From positions 496,001 through 560,000 of the forward strand of contig NZ_JAIVLF010000001.1 in assembly GCF_020524485.1 (NCBI RefSeq): 64,000 bases of DNA, given 5' to 3'. Positions within the stretch are counted from its first letter, which is position 1; each line of letters starts with the position of its first letter. The position numbers and the translations under genes are program-made. This document shows positions 46,953 through 55,627 of the stretch, one piece after another. This DNA comes from Novosphingobium profundi. Lineage in GTDB: Bacteria; Pseudomonadota; Alphaproteobacteria; Sphingomonadales; Sphingomonadaceae. The notes under the pieces were generated by a model that saw only the letters and a list, made by a program, of their open reading frames with translations, was not told the DNA's origin and ran no database searches.

Positions 46953-49151
46953 TCAGGCCGGTTCGAGCGAGCCCAGGAGGAGGGCCGGGGAGAGTGCGTG
47001 GGTGCCTGCCTGGCGCACGCGCACTTGCGCCAGACTGGCAGCTTCACCGAGTGTGGCTATCGTTGCCGGTGAAATCTCGATCCGGGGTTCCAGGACCTGC
47101 CAGGAGGCCAGTGGCTGTTCGGGGTCACCCAGCGTCAGCAGGTAGATCTCGGTCTCCTCGACCAGCGGAACGTCGAGCGTGTCGGCCCAGCGCCATGCGC
47201 CGCGCGCGCGGCGTGTCCAGGTAAAGCGCAGGGTTCCATCGGGAAGACGCGTGCGGCGCGGATGGACCGGGGCGAGCGGACGTCGGGTGATGCCATCGAG
47301 GTGGACCTTGGTGCGTACCGGTGCGGCATCACCGCGCCCCAGTGCGACGACCTCGCGTTCCGCTGCGCTGCCCAGAAGAGCTGCGTCGAGGGGGCGGATG
47401 GCGGTGTCGAGGAGAACGAATGGCTCGCCCGGGGCATGGCCCGCCAGACCGGCCTCGCTGCCGGCAAGGCCGCGCAGGAAGCCGGAGAGCCGCCATGAGC
47501 CCGGGCTGATCGGGTTCGCCTTGGCGAACTGGACAAGTTCTTCGCCAACGAGCGCGAGATTGACGCCCCGGGCAAGTTCGGCCGTGTTTGCCCCAGCCAG
47601 AACCATCGTGGGATCTGTAAGGGTGACGTCGAGCCAGGACGTCCGGTCGAGCAGAAGTGAACTGGCGGGGGCCAGGGCATTGGTGGTGATCCCCATCAGG
47701 GCCCGGGTCCGTCCGGTCGATCCGAGCGGTTCCAGTGCTCCGCTGCCGGGATCGGCATAGAGCGCGGCGCCCGGCCAGCCCGCGCTCGAGGACGAAGCCG
47801 CCGCGTGGGGGAGCGGTGCGTCGCTGTGCGCGCTGGCGGCGCCGAGGGGAAGTTCGAACGCGACCAATTGCGTCTCGCCCGGGGGCAGGTCCATGGGAGG
47901 TGCATAGCGGCCCGGGGTTCCCGACAGAGGAGTGGTGTCCAGCGTTGCTGTGGGCAGGCGGCGTTCCAGTTCCAGCTCGACGCCTGCCTCGCACCATTCC
48001 CAGGCCCGCACGCGCCAGGTGCCGGAATGTCCCGGTAGGCGCACTTCGACGCCCGGTGCAATGGCGGGATCGAGTTCGGTCGTACGCCAGGCGATCGTAT
48101 CGCGTGCGCGCTCCGCACGGCGGTGGGCATGGTGGATGAGGCGGGCGGCATTGGCCGCATCGAGGCTCGCGGGGAGGTCGATGCCGACCGGCGTGCCGGG
48201 GGCGGGGCGGCCCGCAACGCGCTGCACTCCGGGTAGGTAGTCGCGGTCCTGGTCGTAGTAGCGCAGGAGCGAAAGAGGGCTTGGCGCGGGTTCGCCGCGG
48301 CTCCGGGCAAAGCCGCTACGCACGCCGAACCCTTCTGGGTCCTCGGCAACGGCGGCAGCGCCGAGTGTCTTCAACGCGCCCGTATGACTTTCATGCCGTA
48401 CGATCAGGTTTTCGCCCGAGGCATCGGTGTCGAGGGGGAAGACCGCGTCGAGCGCCTGAAGGCTTTCCACCACCGGACCTGAACAGCTGAAGCCTGTCAG
48501 TTCGGGCAGCTGGGCGCTGGTTTCGCAGGCCTCGAGCGCGTCGTCGAGGATGTCCTGCAGGTGGACCGTATTGCCCGCGAAGACTTCGAAGGTCAGGGCG
48601 GGAATGCGGTTGTAGAAGTCGGCGAGCTGCAGGTCCTCGAAGACGACGTAGGCAAGGCCACGATAGGCGGGGCAGTTCTGGGCGCCCTCGGCGCTGGCAA
48701 GCAGGGGGTCCAAGGGCTGGTCGCCGCGCCCTGTGTGAACGCGCAAGGTGCCGCCAGCCTTGAGGTCCCCTTGCGCGCCGCGCAGCAGTTTGCCGTCGGC
48801 CCAGATACGCCCAATGCCCTCTATTGGACGGCTGGCGAGCGCGACGGCGAAGCTTGCACTATAGGTGTAGGTGGAAAGGGCAGGCGAACCCTTGCCGGTG
48901 CCCACCGTCTCGCTGTGCTCGGTGAGCTCGGTGGCCCAGATCAGGCTGCCCGCGACGCGCATCGCGCCGTAGTGACGGGGCAGGACCTCGCCATAGGTCG
49001 AGCGCGTCGCATCGAGTTCGCGCAGGCGCGGCCCCTGACGGGGCGAGGCAAACAGGGCGCCGTCGATCTGGCGACCGACCAGCGAACCGATGGCTCCGCC
49101 TATGGGACCGGCAAGGGCCGTGCCCGCCGCGCTGAAGACAAGTGTGGCCAT
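46953..49151 (-). CDS. GTA tail 'megatron'/host-specificity protein (g15-like), short form
   Basis: A 732-residue tail protein. It starts with a glycine-rich hydrophobic region (LVFSAAGTALAGPIGGAIGSLVG) as in baseplate hub proteins and has GTA g15 features: YGEVLPRHYGAMRVAGSLIWATEL, TYTYSASFAVALA, and a C-terminal fibronectin-like end. The Rhodobacter g15 is about 1300 residues and includes a TIM-barrel domain; none is obvious here. The ATG at 49151 follows GGAA-type purines. It probably forms the tail tip that reaches the cell surface. Confidence 0.8.
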   Translation of the reverse strand: MATLVFSAAGTALAGPIGGAIGSLVGRQIDGALFASPRQGPRLRELDATRSTYGEVLPRHYGAMRVAGSLIWATELTEHSETVGTGKGSPALSTYTYSASFAVALASRPIEGIGRIWADGKLLRGAQGDLKAGGTLRVHTGRGDQPLDPLLASAEGAQNCPAYRGLAYVVFEDLQLADFYNRIPALTFEVFAGNTVHLQDILDDALEACETSAQLPELTGFSCSGPVVESLQALDAVFPLDTDASGENLIVRHESHTGALKTLGAAAVAEDPEGFGVRSGFARSRGEPAPSPLSLLRYYDQDRDYLPGVQRVAGRPAPGTPVGIDLPASLDAANAARLIHHAHRRAERARDTIAWRTTELDPAIAPGVEVRLPGHSGTWRVRAWEWCEAGVELELERRLPTATLDTTPLSGTPGRYAPPMDLPPGETQLVAFELPLGAASAHSDAPLPHAAASSSSAGWPGAALYADPGSGALEPLGSTGRTRALMGITTNALAPASSLLLDRTSWLDVTLTDPTMVLAGANTAELARGVNLALVGEELVQFAKANPISPGSWRLSGFLRGLAGSEAGLAGHAPGEPFVLLDTAIRPLDAALLGSAAEREVVALGRGDAAPVRTKVHLDGITRRPLAPVHPRRTRLPDGTLRFTWTRRARGAWRWADTLDVPLVEETEIYLLTLGDPEQPLASWQVLEPRIEISPATIATLGEAASLAQVRVRQAGTHALSPALLLGSLEPA

Positions 49152-49176
49152 GAGGAAGGTGTCCCGCAGGAGTGGA

Positions 49177-49611
49177 TCAGGAGGAGGGAAGGCGCCAGGC
49201 ACCAAGCTGCCGCCACGACGCGGGCAGCGGCCCCTCGACGATGCGGCGCAGGCCCGCATGGGCGTGGATCGCGATGTTGCGCTCGGGCACGCTGTGAACG
49301 ACGAAATGGTATTGGCATGCGCCGGTGTGGACCATCGAGATGTCACCGGGCGCGGGCTCGCCGTGAGCCGTGTTCAGTCCGGCGGCAGCGAGAACGCTTC
49401 CCGCATCGGGGGGCTGGCAGGAGCGCAGCGTATAGCGCGCCGGTAGCGCAAGGGGGCGACCCAGCCTCGCCAGGGCGCTGCCGACAAGTCCTGCGCAGTC
49501 CAGTCCGCTCGCCGGATCACGTCCGCATAGCCGGAAGGGCGTGCCTACGAGCGCGCGTGCAGCTTCGACCAGGGCGTCAGGCGTGGGGACAAGATCGGGC
49601 GCGCGGGTCAC
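49177..49611 (-). CDS. GTA NlpC/P60 cell-wall peptidase (g14)
   Basis: A 144-residue peptidase with catalytic Cys39 (SGLDCAGLV), His102 (CQYHFVV) and a possible third residue near His116 (IAIHAHAG). It likely cuts recipient peptidoglycan during DNA delivery. GTG start overlapping the previous gene's stop (GTGA). It lies between DUF2163 and megatron genes, as in GTAs. Confidence 0.85.
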   Translation of the reverse strand: MTRAPDLVPTPDALVEAARALVGTPFRLCGRDPASGLDCAGLVGSALARLGRPLALPARYTLRSCQPPDAGSVLAAAGLNTAHGEPAPGDISMVHTGACQYHFVVHSVPERNIAIHAHAGLRRIVEGPLPASWRQLGAWRLPSS

Positions 49612-50429
49612 AAGGCGGACGGGTAACGCTGGAGCAGGTCGTTGCCGGGCAGGTGCGGCTCGCCCCTGAAATTGATGGCGTTGGCAAAGCGCGTGGAGCA
49701 GGTCTCCAGCGTGTGGTCGCAGCCCTCACGCAGGCGCACGGGTGTGCCTGGGATGGGAGCTGGTTCTATCGGCTGGTCGAGCACCAGCGCGCCCGCAGCG
49801 GTCACACCGAGAATGGCGGTGACCTGGCCTGTGCGCGCGCCGTCGAGCCAGCGCAGCGTGCCGCCTGTGAACAGGGCAGGATCGGCGAGGCTCGCAGGCG
49901 TGACGCTGTTTTCCTCCTCGTTGGCCTCGAGGATATGTGTTTCGGTTTCGAAGCGGCGCGCATTGAGGTTGCAGCCAGGTCCTGCAAAGACCGCGCGGCA
50001 CGAAGGGCTGGTGCGGGGAAGGGTGTCGCGCGCGAGTTCGCTCTTGCGCGAGGAAAGCTGGGCCTCGAAGCCGCCGTCGCTTTCCAGGATGGTGCCAAGG
50101 CTCCCGGTGTAGAGCAGGTGGCGCTCGCAGGTTTCCCAATCGACGAGGCCGATACGCACCCCCGCGCCATCGAAGCGGCCCTGCTCGAGGTCCTCCTGGG
50201 TGATCGAGCCATGGGTGATGGCGCCGCGCACGTCGGCGCTGTCCGGCTCGAACCCGGCCGAACGGCGGATCGAGGAGGGCAGCATTCCGGGCGAGGCGCG
50301 GTGCAGGACCCCATCGAACCACAAGTCCGCGTCGTGGGTAGTGAACCCCAGCGTCACGCCGTCGCGGCGCAGGATGCGCCAGAACAGGGCGACGGTTTCA
50401 AGCTCCTCGGAAAACCATGTGCGCATCAT
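49608..50429 (-). CDS. GTA baseplate protein, DUF2163 (g13)
   Basis: A 273-residue protein. FWRILRRDGVTLGFTTHDADLWFDG and the cysteine-containing VFAGPGCN and EGCDHTLETCSTRFANAINFRGEPHLPG are hallmarks of the DUF2163 tail hub protein; the cysteines bind an iron-sulphur cluster in related GTAs. The ATG at 50429 overlaps the stop of the upstream gene (ATGA). Length is usual. Confidence 0.88.
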   Translation of the reverse strand: MMRTWFSEELETVALFWRILRRDGVTLGFTTHDADLWFDGVLHRASPGMLPSSIRRSAGFEPDSADVRGAITHGSITQEDLEQGRFDGAGVRIGLVDWETCERHLLYTGSLGTILESDGGFEAQLSSRKSELARDTLPRTSPSCRAVFAGPGCNLNARRFETETHILEANEEENSVTPASLADPALFTGGTLRWLDGARTGQVTAILGVTAAGALVLDQPIEPAPIPGTPVRLREGCDHTLETCSTRFANAINFRGEPHLPGNDLLQRYPSAL

Positions 50430-52774
50430 GGGGCCTCCCGGATCTCGACGATGGGTACGCTGGGGGCCTCGCCCGCGGCGAACGAGGCGCCCGAAATCTC
50501 GAGCTGGTCTTCGGCAAAGCGCACGGGCACATCGAAGAGGAAGCCGGCGCGTACCATGCTCCCCGCAGGGGGCGCTTCGTCGAAGGTGATGATACCGCCG
50601 GGAGAGAGGGTCCAGTTGCCCTCCTGGACCACGCCATCGAGCGAGACGAGCACGCTCGCGGCATCGGGCCGGGTGATCCGGCGCACCTGCAGGGCTTCGG
50701 CTTCGCCATAGCACTTGAGGAGGGCGAAGTCGGCGCGCAGGCCATCTCCCTCTCCCAGTTCCTGGTCGAGCTCGGTGGGAGTGCCGACCATGCCAGCCGA
50801 GCTGAAGTCGCTCGGATCGCGCAGGCGAAAGCCACGCGCAGGGCCCCGGCGAGCACGGAAGAAGGCGATGAGCGTGCCCAGTTCGGCCTCCGAGCGCACA
50901 CCCGGCCCCACATCGAAGCGCAGGCGGGCATTGGCCCAGAGGCTGTTGCGCCGCTCGAAGCCCGAAGCGGTGACCGAGACGCTGGTCGAGAATTCGGGGA
51001 CCACGGTGGCATCGCGGCCGAGCGCGAGAGGATAGAGAATATCGTCGAAGGCCTGCATCGCCTCGTCTCCGGTCGGGGGGGAAGGGGGCGCGGGAAGGCG
51101 CACGTAGCCATCGCGCATGATCTGGGGCAGCGCCCAGACAATGATCTCATGGGGACTGCGGGACAGGGCCTCATCGATGCCATCATCGATGCGCCGCCAC
51201 AGGTCGGCATCGGTGGGATCAAGGACGAAGCCCGCGAGATAGTCCTGCTCTGCCGGGGGATAGCCCAGGCGGGTATTCACCGTCTCGTAGGCGCGGCGGC
51301 GCGCGGCATCGCGCCCCTCGGTGAGCCAGTCGTAGTCCTCGACCTGGAGGCGGTCGAAGGCGGGGGCGGCCCAGCCAAGCGGCAGGTTGGCGCGGTAGAG
51401 TTCGGGCATGGCAGGCGCGAGGATCGTGGGCGTGAAGACGAGCGCCAGCGCTTCGACAGGATCGGGCGCCACGGCCGCGCGGACCGCGCTCACAAGTGCC
51501 GCAGTGGACTGCGCGAGCAGGGCTCCGGCGGCATCGAGCAGATCGGTCTGCGCGGGAGTGAGGGGCGCGCGCATGTCCGGGATAGCCACGGGATCACCGC
51601 CGAGAGCCGCAGCAGAGGCGGCATCGTAGAGACAGATTCGGCCCTCCGCAGTCGTCCACCACCAGGGCTCGCCAACCTGGAAGCGCACCTCGCACCCCGC
51701 GTCCGTCATCAGCTGGGCGAAGGCACCGCCGACCGACTGGAGCCAGGCCATCGCCTGGGCGTGGGCCGGGGAGAGAAGGGAGGACGGCGGCTCCCAGCCC
51801 GTGAGCGCCGGATTGCCCAGATGGTCGCGCTGCATCCAGTCGTCGGGGCAGTGCTCGGCGAAGAGTTCGTAGGACAGGGATGCAATGGGCCGAAACCCTT
51901 GCGCGGCGCACGCGGCGAAGAAGGCCGCATGCCACGTGCGCGTGGGGGTGTTGAGCGGGTCGCCGGACGTCGAGACCCGGAAGTCGCCCGAGGCCTGAGC
52001 CAGGCGGAAGAAATGGCTCATGCCCACGTAGTGCAGGACCGTGCCGCGGTAGCCGAGCTGGCGGATCGTGCGCACGAGCCGGGCCGGGGTCTGGACGCCG
52101 TCGTCATCATAGCCGGTCGCGATGGCAAGGCCGTGCGGGGGCAGAAAGACGTCGCCGATCTCAAGCATGGCGCGCTCGCCATCGCAGGTGATCGCGCTCA
52201 TCTCGATCCAGCCTTCCGCTTCGGCGGAGAGCGGGGTTTCACTGCCCGCCACGTAGCCCAGCGGCGCGAAGGAGATGAACATCCGGTCGATATCACCCGG
52301 CCACACCGGATCGGCGTCCGCCGGGAGCGAGAAGCCGCCTTCAAGCTGGGAGAAGGGCAGCGTGATCACCGCGTCCTCCGGGCTGCCCTGCGCATAGTTC
52401 CAGAGGCGCACGTACCAGGTGCGCACGGCCCCTTGCGCATCGCGGCCCTCGATGGTGAGCGTCGGACCATTGACCGCGTCGAGCGCCAGTACCCCGCCCG
52501 AACGCCAGCGGAAGCTGAGGTGCGTGTGGGAATAGTCGCGGTCGGTGCGGTAGGCGAGGAGCGGGTGGTCGAGCGTGTCCTCGCTTGCCCAGATCAGGCC
52601 GCCAAGGTCGGTCTCGCGCAGGAAGCTGGCTTCGACGCGCAGGGCATCGGGGGCTGTCGAGACGATCGTCGCGACCATGGGCCGGGGATAGTTGACAGTC
52701 CAGAAGCGCGGATCGAAGCGCTGGATCCAGTCGCTGTCCTGTCCCTTGCGGCTGTCGGCAAGCCAGAAGGCCAT
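50426..52774 (-). CDS. GTA tail protein: TIM-barrel-like region fused to DUF2460 (g12)
   Basis: A 782-residue protein. The C-terminal 210 residues (from about 573, FDDILYPLALGRD, RRNSLWANARLRFDVGPGVRS, IAFFRARRGPARGFR) are a full DUF2460 domain, the distal tail protein of the Rhodobacter GTA. Residues 1-170 are beta-rich (LSFRWRSGGVLALD). Residues about 220-500 look like a TIM-barrel glycosidase fold (GFRPIASLSYELFAEH, EVRFQVGEPWWW). The Rhodobacter protein has DUF2460 only, so the front part may add a sugar-binding or cutting function. Enzyme activity is unproven. Confidence 0.82.
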   Translation of the reverse strand: MAFWLADSRKGQDSDWIQRFDPRFWTVNYPRPMVATIVSTAPDALRVEASFLRETDLGGLIWASEDTLDHPLLAYRTDRDYSHTHLSFRWRSGGVLALDAVNGPTLTIEGRDAQGAVRTWYVRLWNYAQGSPEDAVITLPFSQLEGGFSLPADADPVWPGDIDRMFISFAPLGYVAGSETPLSAEAEGWIEMSAITCDGERAMLEIGDVFLPPHGLAIATGYDDDGVQTPARLVRTIRQLGYRGTVLHYVGMSHFFRLAQASGDFRVSTSGDPLNTPTRTWHAAFFAACAAQGFRPIASLSYELFAEHCPDDWMQRDHLGNPALTGWEPPSSLLSPAHAQAMAWLQSVGGAFAQLMTDAGCEVRFQVGEPWWWTTAEGRICLYDAASAAALGGDPVAIPDMRAPLTPAQTDLLDAAGALLAQSTAALVSAVRAAVAPDPVEALALVFTPTILAPAMPELYRANLPLGWAAPAFDRLQVEDYDWLTEGRDAARRRAYETVNTRLGYPPAEQDYLAGFVLDPTDADLWRRIDDGIDEALSRSPHEIIVWALPQIMRDGYVRLPAPPSPPTGDEAMQAFDDILYPLALGRDATVVPEFSTSVSVTASGFERRNSLWANARLRFDVGPGVRSEAELGTLIAFFRARRGPARGFRLRDPSDFSSAGMVGTPTELDQELGEGDGLRADFALLKCYGEAEALQVRRITRPDAASVLVSLDGVVQEGNWTLSPGGIITFDEAPPAGSMVRAGFLFDVPVRFAEDQLEISGASFAAGEAPSVPIVEIREAP

Positions 52775-52815
52775 GGGCGGTTTCCTCGTCGGTGATGGGG
52801 AGGGCGGACGGAAGG

Positions 52816-53379
52816 TCAGGAGACGGTGAGGGCGCGGCGTACAGAGCTTGCGATCTGGCGCGAGGAGCGCTGCAAGGCGCGCGGGGCGCTCGCGCCGCGC
52901 TCACCGCCCAGCGAGATGGCCACGCGCACATCGCGCGATGGCTGGCGGCTTTCGCCCGTCTCGATCCGGCCCGCCGAGGTGGGCACGAAGACCTCGGGTC
53001 CCCGTTCGCCCACGAGATAGCCCTGACCAGGCGCCACGTTGCCGCCGGTGGCCCGGCCAGGCAGCCCGAGCAATCCCGGGACCAGACCGGCCAGGCCGCC
53101 GCCCGCGCCGCTGCCGCCACTGACCGCGCCGACCAGCGTGGTCATGCCTTGCGCGGCAATGGCATCGAAAGCGGAGAAGGCGGCATTCTTAAGGTCCTCG
53201 AAGCCCAGACTGCCGCGCCGGATCGCGCCGGTCAGACTGCGCTCGAAGCGATCGCCTGCACGGGAAAACCCCTCGCCAAGACCGGTGTCGATCTCGCCGC
53301 GCATGACCGCGATGTCGCGGGCAAAGCCCTGGGTGCTTGCGCGGACCTCGATCAGGAGTTCGTCGATGTCATCGCTCAT
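52816..53379 (-). CDS. GTA tape-measure-like protein (g11)
   Basis: A 187-residue protein: helical N-terminus (IDELLIEVRASTQGFARDIAVMRGEI), hydrophobic Gly-rich middle (SGGSGAGGGLAGLVPGLLGLPG), and GYLVGERGPEVFVP, typical of phage tail tape measures. It is short, as in Rhodobacter GTA (about 219 residues), in keeping with a short tail. It overlaps the upstream chaperone gene by 11 bases. Confidence 0.8.
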   Translation of the reverse strand: MSDDIDELLIEVRASTQGFARDIAVMRGEIDTGLGEGFSRAGDRFERSLTGAIRRGSLGFEDLKNAAFSAFDAIAAQGMTTLVGAVSGGSGAGGGLAGLVPGLLGLPGRATGGNVAPGQGYLVGERGPEVFVPTSAGRIETGESRQPSRDVRVAISLGGERGASAPRALQRSSRQIASSVRRALTVS

Positions 53380-53575
53380 TGTCTCGCTCCATCATGGCGT
53401 TGAGGGTGGCGCGGTCGAGCCCTTGCGAAGGGGCCTCGCTCGCGGGTTGGAGGATTGTCGCCAGTTCCTCGGGTGTGGCGTTCCAGAACTCGTGCGGTCG
53501 CCAGCCCAGGAGGTGGGCGGCAAGGGCGCACAGGCGGGTCGCGCCGGCCCCGAACCGCACCGGGGGCTCGCTCAC
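53369..53575 (-). CDS. GTA tail assembly chaperone (g10.1)
   Basis: A 68-residue protein with LCALAAHLLGWRPHEFWNATPEELATIL, the signature of the small GTA/phage chaperone (TIGR02216-like). It helps the tape measure assemble. It overlaps both neighbours (4 and 11 bases), so translation is tightly coupled. Confidence 0.82.
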   Translation of the reverse strand: MSEPPVRFGAGATRLCALAAHLLGWRPHEFWNATPEELATILQPASEAPSQGLDRATLNAMMERDNER

Positions 53576-53886
53576 ACCGTGCCCTTCAGAATCTGGCCAA
53601 GCAGGGTGCGCAAGGGGACGGCGCAGCGGGCCAGGCCCAGCTGGGCAACGGCCTCGCCCACGGCTTCGCGCGGGACGGCCGTGGGCGGCTGGAGGCAGTG
53701 CCAGAACAGCGTGGCGACTTCGCCCAGCCGCAGCTGGCCCTCACCTGCCCGTTCAACCAGGGCATAGAGCGGCCCCAATTCCTCTTCGGCGGCGACCAGC
53801 GCGGCGAACGAGGGGCGTAAGGTATGCGCGCGCCCCGCGATCTCCAGTGAGGCTTCGCCGCGCAAGGGGTTGGCAGGCGCGCTCAT
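53572..53886 (-). CDS. GTA tail tube assembly protein (g10)
   Basis: A 104-residue protein beginning SAPANPLRGEASLEIAGRAHTLRPSFAALVAAEEELG, typical of the GTA gp10 family that acts as a tail assembly chaperone. It overlaps the major tail gene and g10.1 by four bases each. Confidence 0.82.
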   Translation of the reverse strand: MSAPANPLRGEASLEIAGRAHTLRPSFAALVAAEEELGPLYALVERAGEGQLRLGEVATLFWHCLQPPTAVPREAVGEAVAQLGLARCAVPLRTLLGQILKGTV

Positions 53887-54290
53887 GCGGCCGCGATCGC
53901 GCCCGAGCTTTCCAGCTGAAGCGTGTAGTTGCGCTCCCCGTTGAAATCGCCCGCATAGTCGAGGCGCTGGACGAGGAAACGGCCACGCAGCTTCTCGCCG
54001 TCCTCGAAGCTCAGTTCATAGTCGTCGAGCGTGCCTTCCATGGCGTTGACGCGGATACGCGTTTCGGCCGCACTGCCCAGGAAAATGCCCGCGGCGCTGA
54101 CCGAGACGGTGCGGGTTCCCGCGCCCGAGAGCAGCTCACGCCAGCCCCCGCTGCCCTTGTGGGTGGTGACGACGGTCTCGCCGGTCACCGACATCTGCGT
54201 GGTGCGCAGGCCCGCGACGGTCTGGTAGGTCGGCGGGCTGGCGCCGTCGGAAATCTTGAGCAGGAACGCACTGCCTTTCTGGGCGGTCAT
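53883..54290 (-). CDS. GTA major tail protein (g9)
   Basis: A 135-residue beta-rich tail-tube protein: GSAFLLKISDGASPPTYQTVAGLRTTQMSV and WRELLSGAGTRTVSVSAAGIFLGSA match the TP901-1/GTA major tail family. It forms the stacked rings of the tail. AGGAGA precedes the start. Confidence 0.88.
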   Translation of the reverse strand: MTAQKGSAFLLKISDGASPPTYQTVAGLRTTQMSVTGETVVTTHKGSGGWRELLSGAGTRTVSVSAAGIFLGSAAETRIRVNAMEGTLDDYELSFEDGEKLRGRFLVQRLDYAGDFNGERNYTLQLESSGAIAAA

Positions 54291-54314
54291 GTCGGGTCTC
54301 CTGTGAGGAAGGGG

Positions 54315-54707
54315 TCAGCTGGCGAAGAGCCGGAAGGCGTATTCGAGAAGGATCGCGCGGCGGTTGCCGGGACGCTGCTCGGAGCGCGCGCGCAGGAAGC
54401 GGGACGTGATGATATCGATGCCATCGTGCGTGGCGGGCAGGCTTTCGATGCGCGCCTCGATGCTCGTGACGAGCGCAGCCAGGCTGGCGGGGGCATCGCC
54501 CCGGCCCTGCAGTTCGAGCGCCACGCGTATCTCGCGGCCACGGTGGGTCTTGCTGCTCCAGTCGGTGCTGGCGCTGGTGGCTATCGCCAGCCAGGGCAGG
54601 CTGGTGCGCGAGGGGGCTTCCTCGCAGATGGCGTTGAGGGTGCCGGACAGGGCCGGGTCACCCTGAAGCCAAGCGAGGAGCGCGGCGCGCAGGAGCACTT
54701 CTTCCAT
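54315..54707 (-). CDS. GTA tail terminator, DUF3168 (g8)
   Basis: A 130-residue protein with the DUF3168 pattern: LRAALLAWLQGDPALSG, HRGREIRVALELQGRG and YAFRLFAS. It caps the tail tube and joins it to the head. GGATGACCG-type purines precede the start. It lies three bases after the small basic gene. Confidence 0.82.
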   Translation of the reverse strand: MEEVLLRAALLAWLQGDPALSGTLNAICEEAPSRTSLPWLAIATSASTDWSSKTHRGREIRVALELQGRGDAPASLAALVTSIEARIESLPATHDGIDIITSRFLRARSEQRPGNRRAILLEYAFRLFAS

Positions 54708-54710
54708 CGG

Positions 54711-54893
54711 TCATCCTTTCCGGAAAAGCGGCCAGACAAGCTGCGCGCGGCGCCAGGGGGCATCTTCGTCGCGGGCGGCGAGGCGGCGGGCGGCCAAGGT
54801 TGCTTGGGCAAGGCGCCGGGCCTTTTGCGTCAGGCTGCGGGCGAGTGGCTCGAAGCTCTTTGCGCTGTCGCCATCAAGGCGCCGTTCGCTCAT
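54711..54893 (-). CDS. small basic protein at the head-closure (g7) position
   Basis: Only 60 residues, rich in Arg and Ala (SLTQKARRLAQATLAARRLAARDEDAPWRRAQLVW). No recognisable family. Its ATG overlaps the connector gene's stop (ATGA) and its stop is three bases before g8, so the frame is probably translated. Rhodobacter GTA has a head-closure/stopper protein of about 110 residues here; this could be a reduced or different replacement. Confidence 0.6.
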   Translation of the reverse strand: MSERRLDGDSAKSFEPLARSLTQKARRLAQATLAARRLAARDEDAPWRRAQLVWPLFRKG

Positions 54894-55435
54894 GCGAGGC
54901 GCATCCGGCGCCAGGGCCGCCACAGCGCTGCGACCGAGGCTGGGGGCAGGGGCGAGGCACCGCTTCCTTCGCGCTCGCGGTGCTGGTGGGCGGCGAGGCG
55001 CACGATGCCCTGGCGCAAGGTCTCGGGCAGGGTGTCCCAGTCGGGAGCAAGCCCGGCGGTGAAGCGCACGGCTAGGCGGCCTGCGGCACGAGATAGCAGG
55101 TGCACGCGACCCGTCCCGTCCGCCGCCAGATCAAGTGCGTAGTCGCTGGCTGGGACAGGTGTGCGGGTGCCGTCTGCAGCCAGGTTCTGGAGCGCGGTGA
55201 TGGCCTGGACGGGGCGGGTGGTAAGGGAGTTCCAGTCACGCGCGGCGGGGAGGATTTCCTCGCAGGTGCATTCGAGGGGGAGCAGGCCGGTAAAGGCTTC
55301 GCAGGTTTCGAGCGCTGTGGCGAGCAGGCTGGCCAGCGCATTGTCTTCGTACCCGGTCGTGATGCCGAGCCACTGCTTGAGCTCGGCAAGCGCCGATGAC
55401 GGCAGCGTGGCCGGCGTAAGGATGACCCGGTTCAT
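54890..55435 (-). CDS. GTA head-tail connector, gp6-like (g6)
   Basis: A 181-residue adaptor of the HK97 gp6 family: LKQWLGITTGYEDNALASLLATALETCEAFTGLLPL is the helical core and PETLRQGIVRLAAHQHRERE the second helix. It forms the ring between portal and tail. The ATG at 55435 is preferred, with GGAG six bases upstream; an ATG two codons earlier has no spacing. Confidence 0.85.
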   Translation of the reverse strand: MNRVILTPATLPSSALAELKQWLGITTGYEDNALASLLATALETCEAFTGLLPLECTCEEILPAARDWNSLTTRPVQAITALQNLAADGTRTPVPASDYALDLAADGTGRVHLLSRAAGRLAVRFTAGLAPDWDTLPETLRQGIVRLAAHQHREREGSGASPLPPASVAALWRPWRRMRLA

Positions 55436-55475
55436 CGGCATCTCCGATCGTTGTCGTGGGCAAGAGAGAGCAAGG

Positions 55476-55522
55476 AAAAGAAGGGCCCGCGCCGTCCGAG
55501 GGGAAGGCAGGCGGCGCGGGCC
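55476..55522 (-). other. hairpin/partial terminator after the capsid gene
   Basis: An 11-bp perfect stem GGCCCGCGCCG/CGGCGCGGGCC with a 17-base loop, about 105 bases past the capsid stop. On the minus strand it is followed by CTTCTTTTCC, a mediocre U-tract. It could partly terminate or protect the capsid mRNA and so raise capsid over tail proteins. Confidence 0.65.
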
Positions 55523-55627
55523 GGGCGCGAGGGCGAGCGGGGAGGGGAAGACCCGCCAGGCGAGCAAGGAGGGCTTCCGGACGAAGGGAAAAGCCGTCCT
55601 TCTCTGCACATCTCGCGCCGAGGTGGA

